Shown piece after piece: positions 1 through 5,783 of a stretch of 24,385 nt of DNA. The notes below the pieces were generated by a model, which searched no databases, was not told the origin of the DNA, and was given only the letters and a program-made list of their open reading frames with translations. This DNA comes from CAYNSX01 sp964400165. Its GTDB lineage: Bacteria > Armatimonadota > Hebobacteria > CAYNSX01. Location: the NCBI GenBank assembly GCA_964400165.1, contig CAYNSX010000037.1:1-24385 (forward strand), written 5' to 3'. Both the position numbers and the translations under genes were made by a program. Positions within the stretch are counted from its first letter, which is position 1; every line of letters starts with the position of its first letter.

Positions 1-593
1 TCCACCGCCGAGCGCTGCACGGCCTGGGCGATGATGTTGATGGCGCGCTGGCTGGCAGTCCGCGCCGCTTCCTCTTCGATAGCGCGCACCAGCAGATTGG
101 CGGCATGGCGCACCTCGGCCTCGATGTCCTGGAGCAGCTGCACTTTCGCCTGCTCCGAAGTCATGCCGGCCAGCCGTTCCAATCCAGCGCGGCGCTCCGC
201 GACCAGGACATCGAGTCGCGTGCGCAGGCGTTCTATTTCGGTGACGCGCTCCTCGATTTCGTGTTCGCGCGTCTCCATTTGCCGGGACCGGCGGTCCAGG
301 TACTCATCCTTGTCCATCATGCGCCGTTCCAGCCGGTCGAGCTTCGATTTCCGGTCCCGCAGTTCTTGTTCGAGCTGGGTGCGGCGCTCTTGCTCTTCTT
401 CCCGGACGGCGACCAGGGCTTCCCGGCGCGCCGTTTCCACTTGGCGTTGCGCTTCTTCTTTCAACCGGCCCGCGACATCGAGCAACTGCTTCGCTTGCCA
501 CTGTTGCCGGCGGTTCGAAACGATCAGGACTACTCCCCACGCCAACGCCCCGGCCCCCACCACGAGCATGCCAACGCTCAATGGGTCCAACAT
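1..593 (-). CDS. rny: Ribonuclease Y, N-terminal part (runs off the window)
   Basis: Membrane-anchored endoribonuclease that starts mRNA decay in many bacteria lacking RNase E. Reading the minus strand from the ATG at 593 gives 197 open codons that leave the window without a stop. Residues about 5-26 form one hydrophobic membrane segment, followed by a long charged, Arg/Glu/Gln-rich coiled coil (about 28-175). It ends in the family signature leading to the KH domain (MTSEQAK, then IEEEAARTASQRA near 175-185). The KH and HD domains lie beyond the edge. A GGAGAGGAG ribosome site sits 9 nt before the ATG. It follows recA, a common neighbour, after an unusually long leader. Identity rests on the anchor plus coiled-coil pattern and this signature. 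Confidence 0.9.
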   Translation of the reverse strand, partial: MLDPLSVGMLVVGAGALAWGVVLIVSNRRQQWQAKQLLDVAGRLKEEAQRQVETARREALVAVREEEQERRTQLEQELRDRKSKLDRLERRMMDKDEYLDRRSRQMETREHEIEERVTEIERLRTRLDVLVAERRAGLERLAGMTSEQAKVQLLQDIEAEVRHAANLLVRAIEEEAARTASQRAINIIAQAVQRSAV

Positions 594-864
594 CGGTGTC
601 AACTCCTCTCCGTGGGTACGGAGAGGCCCCAGTTCTCAAGGTGCCTATGGCGGGGCCTGCGCCCCGCAGGGTCAACGCACTAGGTCATCAGGTGTCAGCC
701 CGATGAGGGCCTCTCAATTGGTGGTCAGGGAAGTCCGCGCTTCGCCCGAGCGCGGGAGCACACGGCATCACGCCGCCGCGTCCCGCCTCCGGGATCCGCA
801 AGGGCTTCCGTCCGCCCGACCGTGAGTCAGGCCGGCGCAAGCCCTTTAGGGGGTTCCACATCCG
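594..864 (-). promoter_or_regulatory. Hairpin-rich non-coding leader upstream of rny
   Basis: No convincing gene lies here on either strand. Reading the minus strand, there are at least seven successive potential hairpins: 846-800 (8-bp outer stem AAGGGCTT/AAGCCCTT), 794-781 (5 bp), 775-763 (4 bp), 755-735 (7 bp, CCGCGCT/AGCGCGG), 710-698 (4 bp), 667-650 (7 bp, GCGGGGC/GCCCCGC) and 626-605 (9 bp). A perfect TATAAT lies just upstream at 876-871. I infer a structured 5' untranslated leader of rny of about 270 nt, or a separate small RNA. I do not recognise a known riboswitch, 6S, SRP, RNase P or tmRNA signature in it. Some pairing is expected by chance in GC-rich DNA. Confidence 0.45.
605..626 (-). 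promoter_or_regulatory. 9-bp hairpin covering the rny ribosome binding site
   Basis: Perfect inverted repeat CCTCTCCGT (605-613) and ACGGAGAGG (618-626) with a 4-nt loop. On the rny transcript the 3' arm carries GGAGAGG, which is most of the Shine-Dalgarno sequence placed about 9 nt before the rny ATG. Folding would hide the ribosome site. The pairing is seen directly; a role in controlling RNase Y translation is inference. Confidence 0.5.
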
Positions 865-870
865 GGCGGG

Positions 871-876
871 ATTATA
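871..876 (-). promoter_or_regulatory. Possible -10 element (TATAAT) for the rny leader
   Basis: An exact TATAAT on the minus strand, 32 nt past the recA stop and stranded in GC-rich DNA. It is flanked by GGCGGG and CCCGCC, so it also forms the loop of a 6-bp palindrome. I find no TTGACA-like -35 at 16-18 nt spacing, so the promoter call is tentative. Confidence 0.4.
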
Positions 877-907
877 CCCGCCACAGGCCGATTGCCCGGT
901 TCCGGCG

Positions 908-1966
908 CTAGGCGCCGGCGGCGACGGGGCGCTTCTTGGCGGCGGGCTCTTCGGGCGCCGGCTCGGTGCTGGGCAGCGTCGGCAACAGGATGGCGCGAAT
1001 GCGGCTTTCGATGTCGTCCATCAGCGCCAGGTTGCCCTCGAGGTATTCGCGGGCGGCGTCGCGGCCCTGGCCGAGTTTGACCTCGCCGAAAGTGAAGTAG
1101 GCCCCGGACTTGGCAACGACCTTGCACTCGGCGCCGAGGTCGAGCAGGCCGGACGCCCGTGAAATGCCCTGGCCGTAAATGATGTCGAGGTCGGCCTGGC
1201 GGAAGGGCGCCGCCACTTTGTTCTTCACAACCTTAGCGCGGCTGCGGGCGCCGACGATGTCGGTCCCCCGCTTCAGCATTTCGAGGCGCCGCAGTTCGAT
1301 GCGCACGCTCGACCAGAACTTGAGCGCCCGGCCGCCGGGGGTGGTCTCCGGGTTGCCGAACATGATGCCGATCTTCTCGCGCAACTGGTTGATGAAGATG
1401 CCGAGCGTGTTCGAGCGGGAGATGTTGCCGGAGAGTTTGCGCAGCGCCTTGGACATCAGCCGGGCTTGCAGGCCGACCTGCTGGTCGCCCATCTCGCCAT
1501 CGAGTTCCGCTTGCGGCACCAGCGCCGCCACTGAGTCGATGACGAAGACATCGATGGCGTTGCTGGCCACCAATTTGTCGGCGATTTCGAGCGCCTGTTC
1601 GCCGCTGTCGGGCTGGCTGACGAGCAACTCGTCAATGTTCATCCCGACCGCCTTGGCATAACTCGGGTCGAGCGCGTGCTCGGCATCGATGAACGCGGCG
1701 GTGCCGCCCATCCGCTGCGCGTTGGCCATGACATGGTAGGCGAGCGTGGTCTTGCCGGAGGCTTCGTTGCCGTAAATCTCGACGACGCGGCCGCGCGGCA
1801 GGCCGCCGACGCCCAGCGCGATGTCCAGCGGCAGGCAACCGGTCGGAATCACCTCGGTCGTCATGCGCGCGGAAACCTCGCCCAGCCGCATCACCGAGCC
1901 GCGGCCGAATTGCCGCTCGATCAGTTCGATGGCGGCTTCCAGATTGCGCTCGCGCTCCGTGCTCAT
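908..1966 (-). CDS. recA: Recombinase RecA
   Basis: 352-residue ATP-dependent strand-exchange protein for homologous recombination and the SOS switch. Walker A is GNEASGKTT (66-74; the usual bacterial form is GPESSGKTT), followed by FIDAEHALDP, the Walker B region VFVIDSVAALVPQAELDGEMGD near 140-160, and the L2-loop region around FINQLREKIG and FGNPETTPGG. The C-terminal tail (about 330-352) is rich in Pro, Ala, Glu and Lys rather than simply acidic. The ATG overlaps the thpR stop by 4 nt (ATGA), so it is probably translated from a cinA-thpR-recA message. No recX follows. No LexA-type box is visible nearby. Length matches the family. Confidence 0.98.
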   Translation of the reverse strand: MSTERERNLEAAIELIERQFGRGSVMRLGEVSARMTTEVIPTGCLPLDIALGVGGLPRGRVVEIYGNEASGKTTLAYHVMANAQRMGGTAAFIDAEHALDPSYAKAVGMNIDELLVSQPDSGEQALEIADKLVASNAIDVFVIDSVAALVPQAELDGEMGDQQVGLQARLMSKALRKLSGNISRSNTLGIFINQLREKIGIMFGNPETTPGGRALKFWSSVRIELRRLEMLKRGTDIVGARSRAKVVKNKVAAPFRQADLDIIYGQGISRASGLLDLGAECKVVAKSGAYFTFGEVKLGQGRDAAREYLEGNLALMDDIESRIRAILLPTLPSTEPAPEEPAAKKRPVAAGA

Positions 1967-2532
1967 TGCCGCTCCTCTCCGCCCGCCAGGGCGAACTGCG
2001 TCACGACAGTGTACTCCGGCCCGCTCGGGTGCAGCACGCTGCGCATCAGGCAGAACGCCGCCACCGGCATCGCGCCGAACTCCGTGTCCGGCTCGCGCTC
2101 GAGGCGCGCCGTCAGGTCCGGCGTTGGCCGCTCGACGCGCCCGATGGTCAGGTGCGCGGAAAACGGCCGCATCTCGCGGGTGAAGCCAAGCGAGGCCAGC
2201 GCGTCGTCAATGCCGCCCGCCAGCGCCTTCATTTCGACGGCCCCCACCGTCACCCCCGCCCACAGGACGCGGGGGCGGCGCAGCGTCGGGAACGCCCCGA
2301 GGCCGCGCAGGGTCAGCGCCGAGGCGCCGCACTCCGGCGGAATCTTTGCCAGCGCCGCCTGGATGTCCTGCACGCGGTTTTCGGGGACTTCGCCCAGAAA
2401 CTTGAGGGTGAAATGGAAGTTGGCCGGCGCCACCCACCTGACCGAGGCGCCCGCTGCCCGCAGCCGGTCTTGCGCCGCCGCCAGCGCGGGGCGCAGATCG
2501 TCCGGCACCAGCACCGCCACGAACAGGCGCAC
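1963..2532 (-). CDS. thpR: RNA 2',3'-cyclic phosphodiesterase (LigT/2H family)
   Basis: Predicted 189-residue 2H phosphoesterase that opens 2',3'-cyclic phosphates on RNA ends. The two catalytic His-x-Thr signatures are present: HFTL at residues 40-43 and HLTI at 127-130. The LigT-type opening RLFVAVLVPDD and the strand following the first motif (KFLGEV) also fit. I chose the GTG at 2532 because it overlaps the cinA TAG by one base (TAGTG) and gives the usual family length. A longer in-frame reading into cinA has no homologous extra sequence. The position between cinA and recA suggests co-expression; the physiological substrate is unknown. Confidence 0.9.
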   Translation of the reverse strand: MRLFVAVLVPDDLRPALAAAQDRLRAAGASVRWVAPANFHFTLKFLGEVPENRVQDIQAALAKIPPECGASALTLRGLGAFPTLRRPRVLWAGVTVGAVEMKALAGGIDDALASLGFTREMRPFSAHLTIGRVERPTPDLTARLEREPDTEFGAMPVAAFCLMRSVLHPSGPEYTVVTQFALAGGEERQ

Positions 2533-3758
2533 TAGGCCGCCGCCCCCCGCAGCCACAGCCACAGGTGCATCAGCGCCATTTGGGCGGCGAGCGCCTTGTT
2601 GGCGGAGCGGTCGCGGGCGAATCGGTATTCGTGCGATTCGGCGCGGCGCTCGTCGGCCAGGCCGATGTAGACGAGACCGACGGGCTTGTCGGCGGAGCCG
2701 CCCGCCGGGCCGGCAATTCCGGTGGTGCTGACCGCGACGGTCGCCCCGGCCGCGCGCCGGGCGCCGGCGGCCATCGCCTCGGCAACGGGCGCGCTGACGG
2801 CGCCGTGTGCGCGCAGCAGGTCGTCCGGCACTCCGAGCAAAGCAGTTTTCGACTCGTTGCCATACGACACGACGCCTGCCAGCAAATATGCCGACGAGCC
2901 GGGCACATTGGTGATGCGGTGCGCGACCAGCCCGCCGGTGCACGACTCGGCGAGGGCGAGCGTTTGCCGGCGTGCGGTGAGCACCCGCCCGATGACTTCT
3001 TCGAGCGTCTCGCTGTCGCGGCCGAAGAGCCGGTCGGGGAACGCGGCCACGACCTCGCGCTCGAAGGCATCGAGGCCGGCAGCATCAGCGGCGGTGACGA
3101 TGAGGTGCACTTCGCCGAGTTTGCCGAGGATGGTGACGGGCGGCTGGTGCTGCGTCAGCCGGTCGCCGAGCGCGGTCATCACCCGCGACTCGGGCAGGCC
3201 CGCCAGCCGCAGCGTCCGCCGCACGGGGATGCGCACGCCGCGCAGCCGCCGCGCCAGATGCGGGAAGACATACGCCTCGGCCATCGGCCGCAACTCGCCC
3301 GGCACGCCCGGCAGGCAGAAGACTTCTCGCTCGCCGGCGCGCAGGTGAATGCCGGGCGCGATGCCGGTCGGGTTCGGAATCGGCACGGCGTCAGCGGGTA
3401 GCATCGCCTGGCGCCGCTGGATGGCATCGAGCGCCCGCCCCCGCGCCCGCATCGATTCGTCGATCAGGCGCACGGCGTCGGGATGCTCGGCGACGGCGAC
3501 GCCGCAGGCGTCGGCGACTGCAAGGGAGGTCAGGTCATCGTGGGTCGGGCCTAGGCCGCCGGTGACAAGGACGGCGTCCGCCCGGCCCAGCGCCTCGCGC
3601 ACCGCGGCGGCAATCTCGGTGCGAGAATCGCCGACCATTGTGACTCGCGCCAGCGTCGCGCCGACGCGCGCGAGGCCGTCGGCGAGAAAGGGCGTGTGGG
3701 TGTCGGCATTGACACCGAACAGCAGCTCGGCGCCGGTCACAACGAGTTCCGCCTGCAT
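2532..3758 (-). CDS. cinA: CinA family protein (MoaB-like domain plus NMN amidohydrolase domain)
   Basis: 408 residues, full-length two-domain CinA. The N-terminal MoCF/MoaB-like domain has TGAELLFG (8-15) and TGGLGPTHDDLT (66-77). The C-terminal PncC-type deamidase domain has ESCTGG (271-276), VVSYGNESK near 296-304 and TGIAGPAGG (346-354). The C-terminal domain hydrolyses nicotinamide mononucleotide to nicotinate mononucleotide in pyridine nucleotide salvage; the N-terminal domain is linked to ADP-ribose pyrophosphatase activity in homologues. It is first in a coupled cinA-thpR-recA set, recalling the cinA-recA pairing known in streptococci. A TATAAT ends 10 nt before the ATG, and no clear Shine-Dalgarno is present. 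Confidence 0.95.
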   Translation of the reverse strand: MQAELVVTGAELLFGVNADTHTPFLADGLARVGATLARVTMVGDSRTEIAAAVREALGRADAVLVTGGLGPTHDDLTSLAVADACGVAVAEHPDAVRLIDESMRARGRALDAIQRRQAMLPADAVPIPNPTGIAPGIHLRAGEREVFCLPGVPGELRPMAEAYVFPHLARRLRGVRIPVRRTLRLAGLPESRVMTALGDRLTQHQPPVTILGKLGEVHLIVTAADAAGLDAFEREVVAAFPDRLFGRDSETLEEVIGRVLTARRQTLALAESCTGGLVAHRITNVPGSSAYLLAGVVSYGNESKTALLGVPDDLLRAHGAVSAPVAEAMAAGARRAAGATVAVSTTGIAGPAGGSADKPVGLVYIGLADERRAESHEYRFARDRSANKALAAQMALMHLWLWLRGAAA

Positions 3759-3768
3759 CCCAAGCCGG

Positions 3769-3774
3769 ATTATA
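3769..3774 (-). promoter_or_regulatory. Possible -10 element (TATAAT) directly upstream of cinA
   Basis: Exact TATAAT on the minus strand with 10 nt between it and the cinA ATG. Transcription starting about 7 nt downstream would give a leaderless or nearly leaderless mRNA, consistent with the absence of a Shine-Dalgarno. No clear -35 is visible at the usual spacing. Confidence 0.45.
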
Positions 3775-3792
3775 GACCGGCCCGGGGTTTCG

Positions 3793-3872
3793 CCCTCACC
3801 CGGCCTTCGGCCATCCTCCTTCGCTCTAGCAGCGAGCTCCGAAGGACAAGCCCTCTCCCGAATGGGAGAGGG
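3793..3872. repeat. Dispersed GC-rich intergenic repeat, copy 1
   Basis: Starts with a 21-nt block (3793-3813) that matches 4730-4750 with two mismatches. It ends in a 9-bp perfect hairpin, CCCTCTCCC (3851-3859) and GGGAGAGGG (3864-3872), loop GAAT. Between them CCTTCG and CGAAGG form a further inverted repeat. It fills most of the gap between cinA and the NlpC/P60 gene. There is no T-run, so it is a poor intrinsic terminator. Repeats of this general look are common in GC-rich environmental genomes. Confidence 0.6.
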
Positions 3873-3925
3873 AAATCCGTCATCGCAATTGCGTCAGCGG
3901 AAAGCCCCCGCGTCGACTACTGGGG

Positions 3926-4606
3926 TCAGCGGCGAGCGGAGACGAAGAGCGACTTCCAGAGCGGTTCGGCGAGCGAGTCGGCCCAGACTTTGCCTTGCGA
4001 CGCCGATGCGTGGACAAACCAGCCGGCGCCGAGGTAGAGGCCGGTGTGGTCGATGGTGTCGCCGCTGCTCGAGAAGTAGAGCCGGTCGCCGGGCCGGAGC
4101 GCGTTCACTTCGACGGGCGTTCCGACGGTGGCCTGCTCGGCCGCGGTGCGCGGCAACTGCGCGCCGCACGCTTTGAAACTGGTCTGCACCAGGAGCGAGC
4201 AGTCGAGCGAGTGATCGGAGCCGCCGAATTCGTAGGGCATCCCAAAGAAGCGCATCGCTTCGAGGATGACGCGGGCGCCCGGCGCCAGCACTTGCTCGGG
4301 CGCGTCGCCGGTCAGACGCACCATCGCCGCCGGCGCCCAAGCGACGCCGCCGTCCGCCGTCAGCACGGCGAAGTAACCGTTGAATTGGTTGGTGACGCGC
4401 AGCGTCTCGCCCGACTTGGCGATGCCGATGACCGAGGGCGCGCCGGGGAATGGGAGCAGCGGCGCCACGGACGCGGTGACGACCGCGTGCGCGGCAGTGA
4501 TGACGAAGCGCTCGACGAGCGCCGGCGCCGCCTGCGGCGCGGCGCTGACTGGCCCCACCAAGAGCACTGCGAAGACTGTGCCGAGAACAACCCGCCGAGA
4601 ATCCAT
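3926..4606 (-). CDS. Secreted NlpC/P60 (C40) cell-wall hydrolase with SH3-like domain
   Basis: 226 residues, probably a peptidoglycan endopeptidase cutting gamma-D-glutamyl linkages outside the membrane. Residues 1-22 form a signal peptide (Arg-rich start, hydrophobic core, possible VSA-AP cleavage). Residues about 45-97 resemble a bacterial SH3 domain (GETLRVTNQFNGYFAVL and GGVAWAP). The C40 core follows: Cys136 in SLDCSLLVQTSF, His187 in DHTGLYLG, and His199 in FVHAS as the likely third residue. GGAGG lies 7 nt before the ATG, suggesting independent, efficient translation. It sits alone between two repeat-bearing gaps, separate in function from the ribosomal and recA blocks. The exact substrate cannot be told. 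Confidence 0.88.
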   Translation of the reverse strand: MDSRRVVLGTVFAVLLVGPVSAAPQAAPALVERFVITAAHAVVTASVAPLLPFPGAPSVIGIAKSGETLRVTNQFNGYFAVLTADGGVAWAPAAMVRLTGDAPEQVLAPGARVILEAMRFFGMPYEFGGSDHSLDCSLLVQTSFKACGAQLPRTAAEQATVGTPVEVNALRPGDRLYFSSSGDTIDHTGLYLGAGWFVHASASQGKVWADSLAEPLWKSLFVSARR

Positions 4607-4656
4607 CCGTCCGCCTCCACCACTACTAGGGAGGTTATTCCACAGGGCGAGAAGGC

Positions 4657-4686
4657 GTGTCAGGTGTCAGGTGAAGCGTGTCAGGT
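4657..4686. repeat. Three short direct repeats GTGTCAGGT
   Basis: GTGTCAGGT occurs at 4657-4665, 4664-4672 and 4678-4686, the first two overlapping by two bases. A related CAGGTGTCAG occurs again in the rny leader near 689-698. No function is evident; it may be part of a dispersed filler repeat. Confidence 0.6.
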
Positions 4687-4729
4687 CAACCCAACAGGGC
4701 TGTCTCGTTCGCTGCCTGCCGGCAAGGCG

Positions 4730-4773
4730 CCCTCTCCCGGCCCTCGGCCACCCTCTCCCTGAAGTGGAGAGGG
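4730..4773. repeat. Dispersed GC-rich intergenic repeat, copy 2
   Basis: Shares its first 21 nt with 3793-3813 (two mismatches) and ends in an 8-bp hairpin, CCCTCTCC (4751-4758) and GGAGAGGG (4766-4773). It is shorter than copy 1 because the middle inverted-repeat section is missing. The two copies bracket the NlpC/P60 gene. Confidence 0.6.
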
Positions 4774-4906
4774 ACAGCAAGCATCCAGTGTGCTATGCGG
4801 AGTCAATTGCGGAGATTCGAAGAGCCCAGCGCGGGGGCAAGCCTCACCCCACTCCTTCGCCAAGGCTTCGGAGACCAGGGGCGGCCTGCGCTCCCCGTTC
4901 GGCGGC

Positions 4907-5317
4907 TTAGCGCTTCTTGAACTGGAAGCCGCGCCGGGCGCGCTTGCGGCCATACTTCTTGCGTTCCTTGGCGCGCGGGTCGCGGGTCAGGAAGCCGCCG
5001 CGGCGCAGGACGGGACGCAGCTCCGGGTCGAAAATGATGAGGGCACGGGCGATGCCGAGGCGCACGGCGCCCGACTGCCCGGTGACACCGCCGCCCAAGC
5101 AGAGTGCGCGGACATCGAAGCGCCCGTCCATCTTGGTCGCTTCAAGCGGCTCGCGGATGTGCTGGACCAGCAGCTGCCGCCCGAGCGCGAACTCGTTCAC
5201 ATCCTGATGGTTGACGCGCACGCCGCCCTTGCCGTTGACCAGCCAGACGCGGGCGATGGCGGTCTTGCGGCGGCCGGTGCCATACCAGCGCTCTTTCGGC
5301 AGCACCATCCGGCTCAC
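4907..5317 (-). CDS. rpsI: 30S ribosomal protein S9 (uS9)
   Basis: 136 residues; the C-terminal tail reaches the decoding region of the small subunit. Family hallmarks are GTGRRKTAIARVWL near the start, the central GGGVTGQSGAVRLGIARAL, and the basic end KKYGRKRARRGFQFKKR (usual consensus KKYGLKKARRAPQFSKR). I chose the GTG at 5317 because it overlaps the rplM stop as GTGA and has GGAGG 7 nt upstream. The ATG three codons later is 16 nt from that site. It is last in the ribosomal cluster, paired with rplM as in nearly all bacteria. Confidence 0.97.
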   Translation of the reverse strand: MSRMVLPKERWYGTGRRKTAIARVWLVNGKGGVRVNHQDVNEFALGRQLLVQHIREPLEATKMDGRFDVRALCLGGGVTGQSGAVRLGIARALIIFDPELRPVLRRGGFLTRDPRAKERKKYGRKRARRGFQFKKR

Positions 5318-5772
5318 GAAGGCACCTCCATCGCCACGGGCGCTTGCGCGGCGTGCGGATGAGTGGGACCGGCATACACTTTCAGTTTGCGCAGCGAGGT
5401 GCGTCCGAGGGTGCCCTTCGGGAGCATCCCGCGCACCGCGCGCCATACCAATTCGGCGGGCCGCTTCGCCTTGATGTCGCCGGCGCGCCGGGTCTTCAGC
5501 CCGCCCGGATAGCCGCTGTGATGGTAGTACTTCTTATCGGTGAGCTTGGCGCCGGTCAAGCGCACCTTGGCGGCGTTGACGACGACAACGAAGTCGCCGC
5601 AATCGACATGCGGCGAGAAGGTCGGCTTGTGTTTGCCGCGCAGCAGCACCGCGGCCTGCACCGCGACGTGCCCGAGCGACACGTCGGTGGCATCGAGCAG
5701 CACCCACTTGCGCTCGACGGTCGCCGGCTTCGCCGGATCGGTGCGCCAAGTTTTCGGATTCAGGATCGCCAT
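5314..5772 (-). CDS. rplM: 50S ribosomal protein L13 (uL13)
   Basis: 152 residues; early-assembly protein of the large subunit. Hallmarks include RKWVLLDATDVSLGHVA (residues about 21-37), GDFVVVVNAAKVRLTGAKL, the KKYYHHSGYPGG loop and VRGMLPKGTLGR. It starts with an ATG 11 nt after the truA stop. The stop overlaps the rpsI GTG by 4 nt, so the two proteins are coupled. The first 20 residues and the last 12 or so are lineage-specific additions rich in Ala and Pro. Confidence 0.97.
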   Translation of the reverse strand: MAILNPKTWRTDPAKPATVERKWVLLDATDVSLGHVAVQAAVLLRGKHKPTFSPHVDCGDFVVVVNAAKVRLTGAKLTDKKYYHHSGYPGGLKTRRAGDIKAKRPAELVWRAVRGMLPKGTLGRTSLRKLKVYAGPTHPHAAQAPVAMEVPS

Positions 5773-5783
5773 CGTCTTCCGTT

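Larger units (their letters stand above)
4607..4906. other. 300-nt non-coding gap between rpsI and the NlpC/P60 gene
   Basis: Contains no supportable gene. Short open frames here are translations of the repeats. It holds three copies of GTGTCAGGT (4657-4686), a second copy of the intergenic repeat (4730-4773), and a segment at 4837-4900 with the inverted-repeat-like words CTCCTTCG and CTTCGGAG. No T-rich intrinsic terminator follows rpsI, so transcription of the ribosomal cluster may end by Rho or within these structures. Any promoter for the hydrolase gene should also lie here; none is clear. Confidence 0.6.

Noticed and set aside
31..825. Plus-strand open frames over the first 0.8 kb
   Set aside because: Arg/Ser-rich shadows of the RNase Y coiled coil and its leader; the minus strand encodes a clear RNase Y N-terminus.
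594..907. Known structural RNA (6S, SRP, RNase P, tmRNA) or tRNA in the recA-rny gap
   Set aside because: None of the signature sequences I know for these (such as the RNase P or SRP conserved loops, or a tRNA cloverleaf) could be found.
3851..3872. 9-bp hairpin as an intrinsic terminator for the NlpC/P60 gene
   Set aside because: No T-run follows on either strand; it is better explained as the end of the dispersed repeat.
4681..4953. A 90-codon minus-strand frame between rpsI and the hydrolase gene
   Set aside because: It is a translation of the repeats (Gly/Pro/Glu patterns) and overlaps the rpsI end in another frame; no ribosome site or homology seen.
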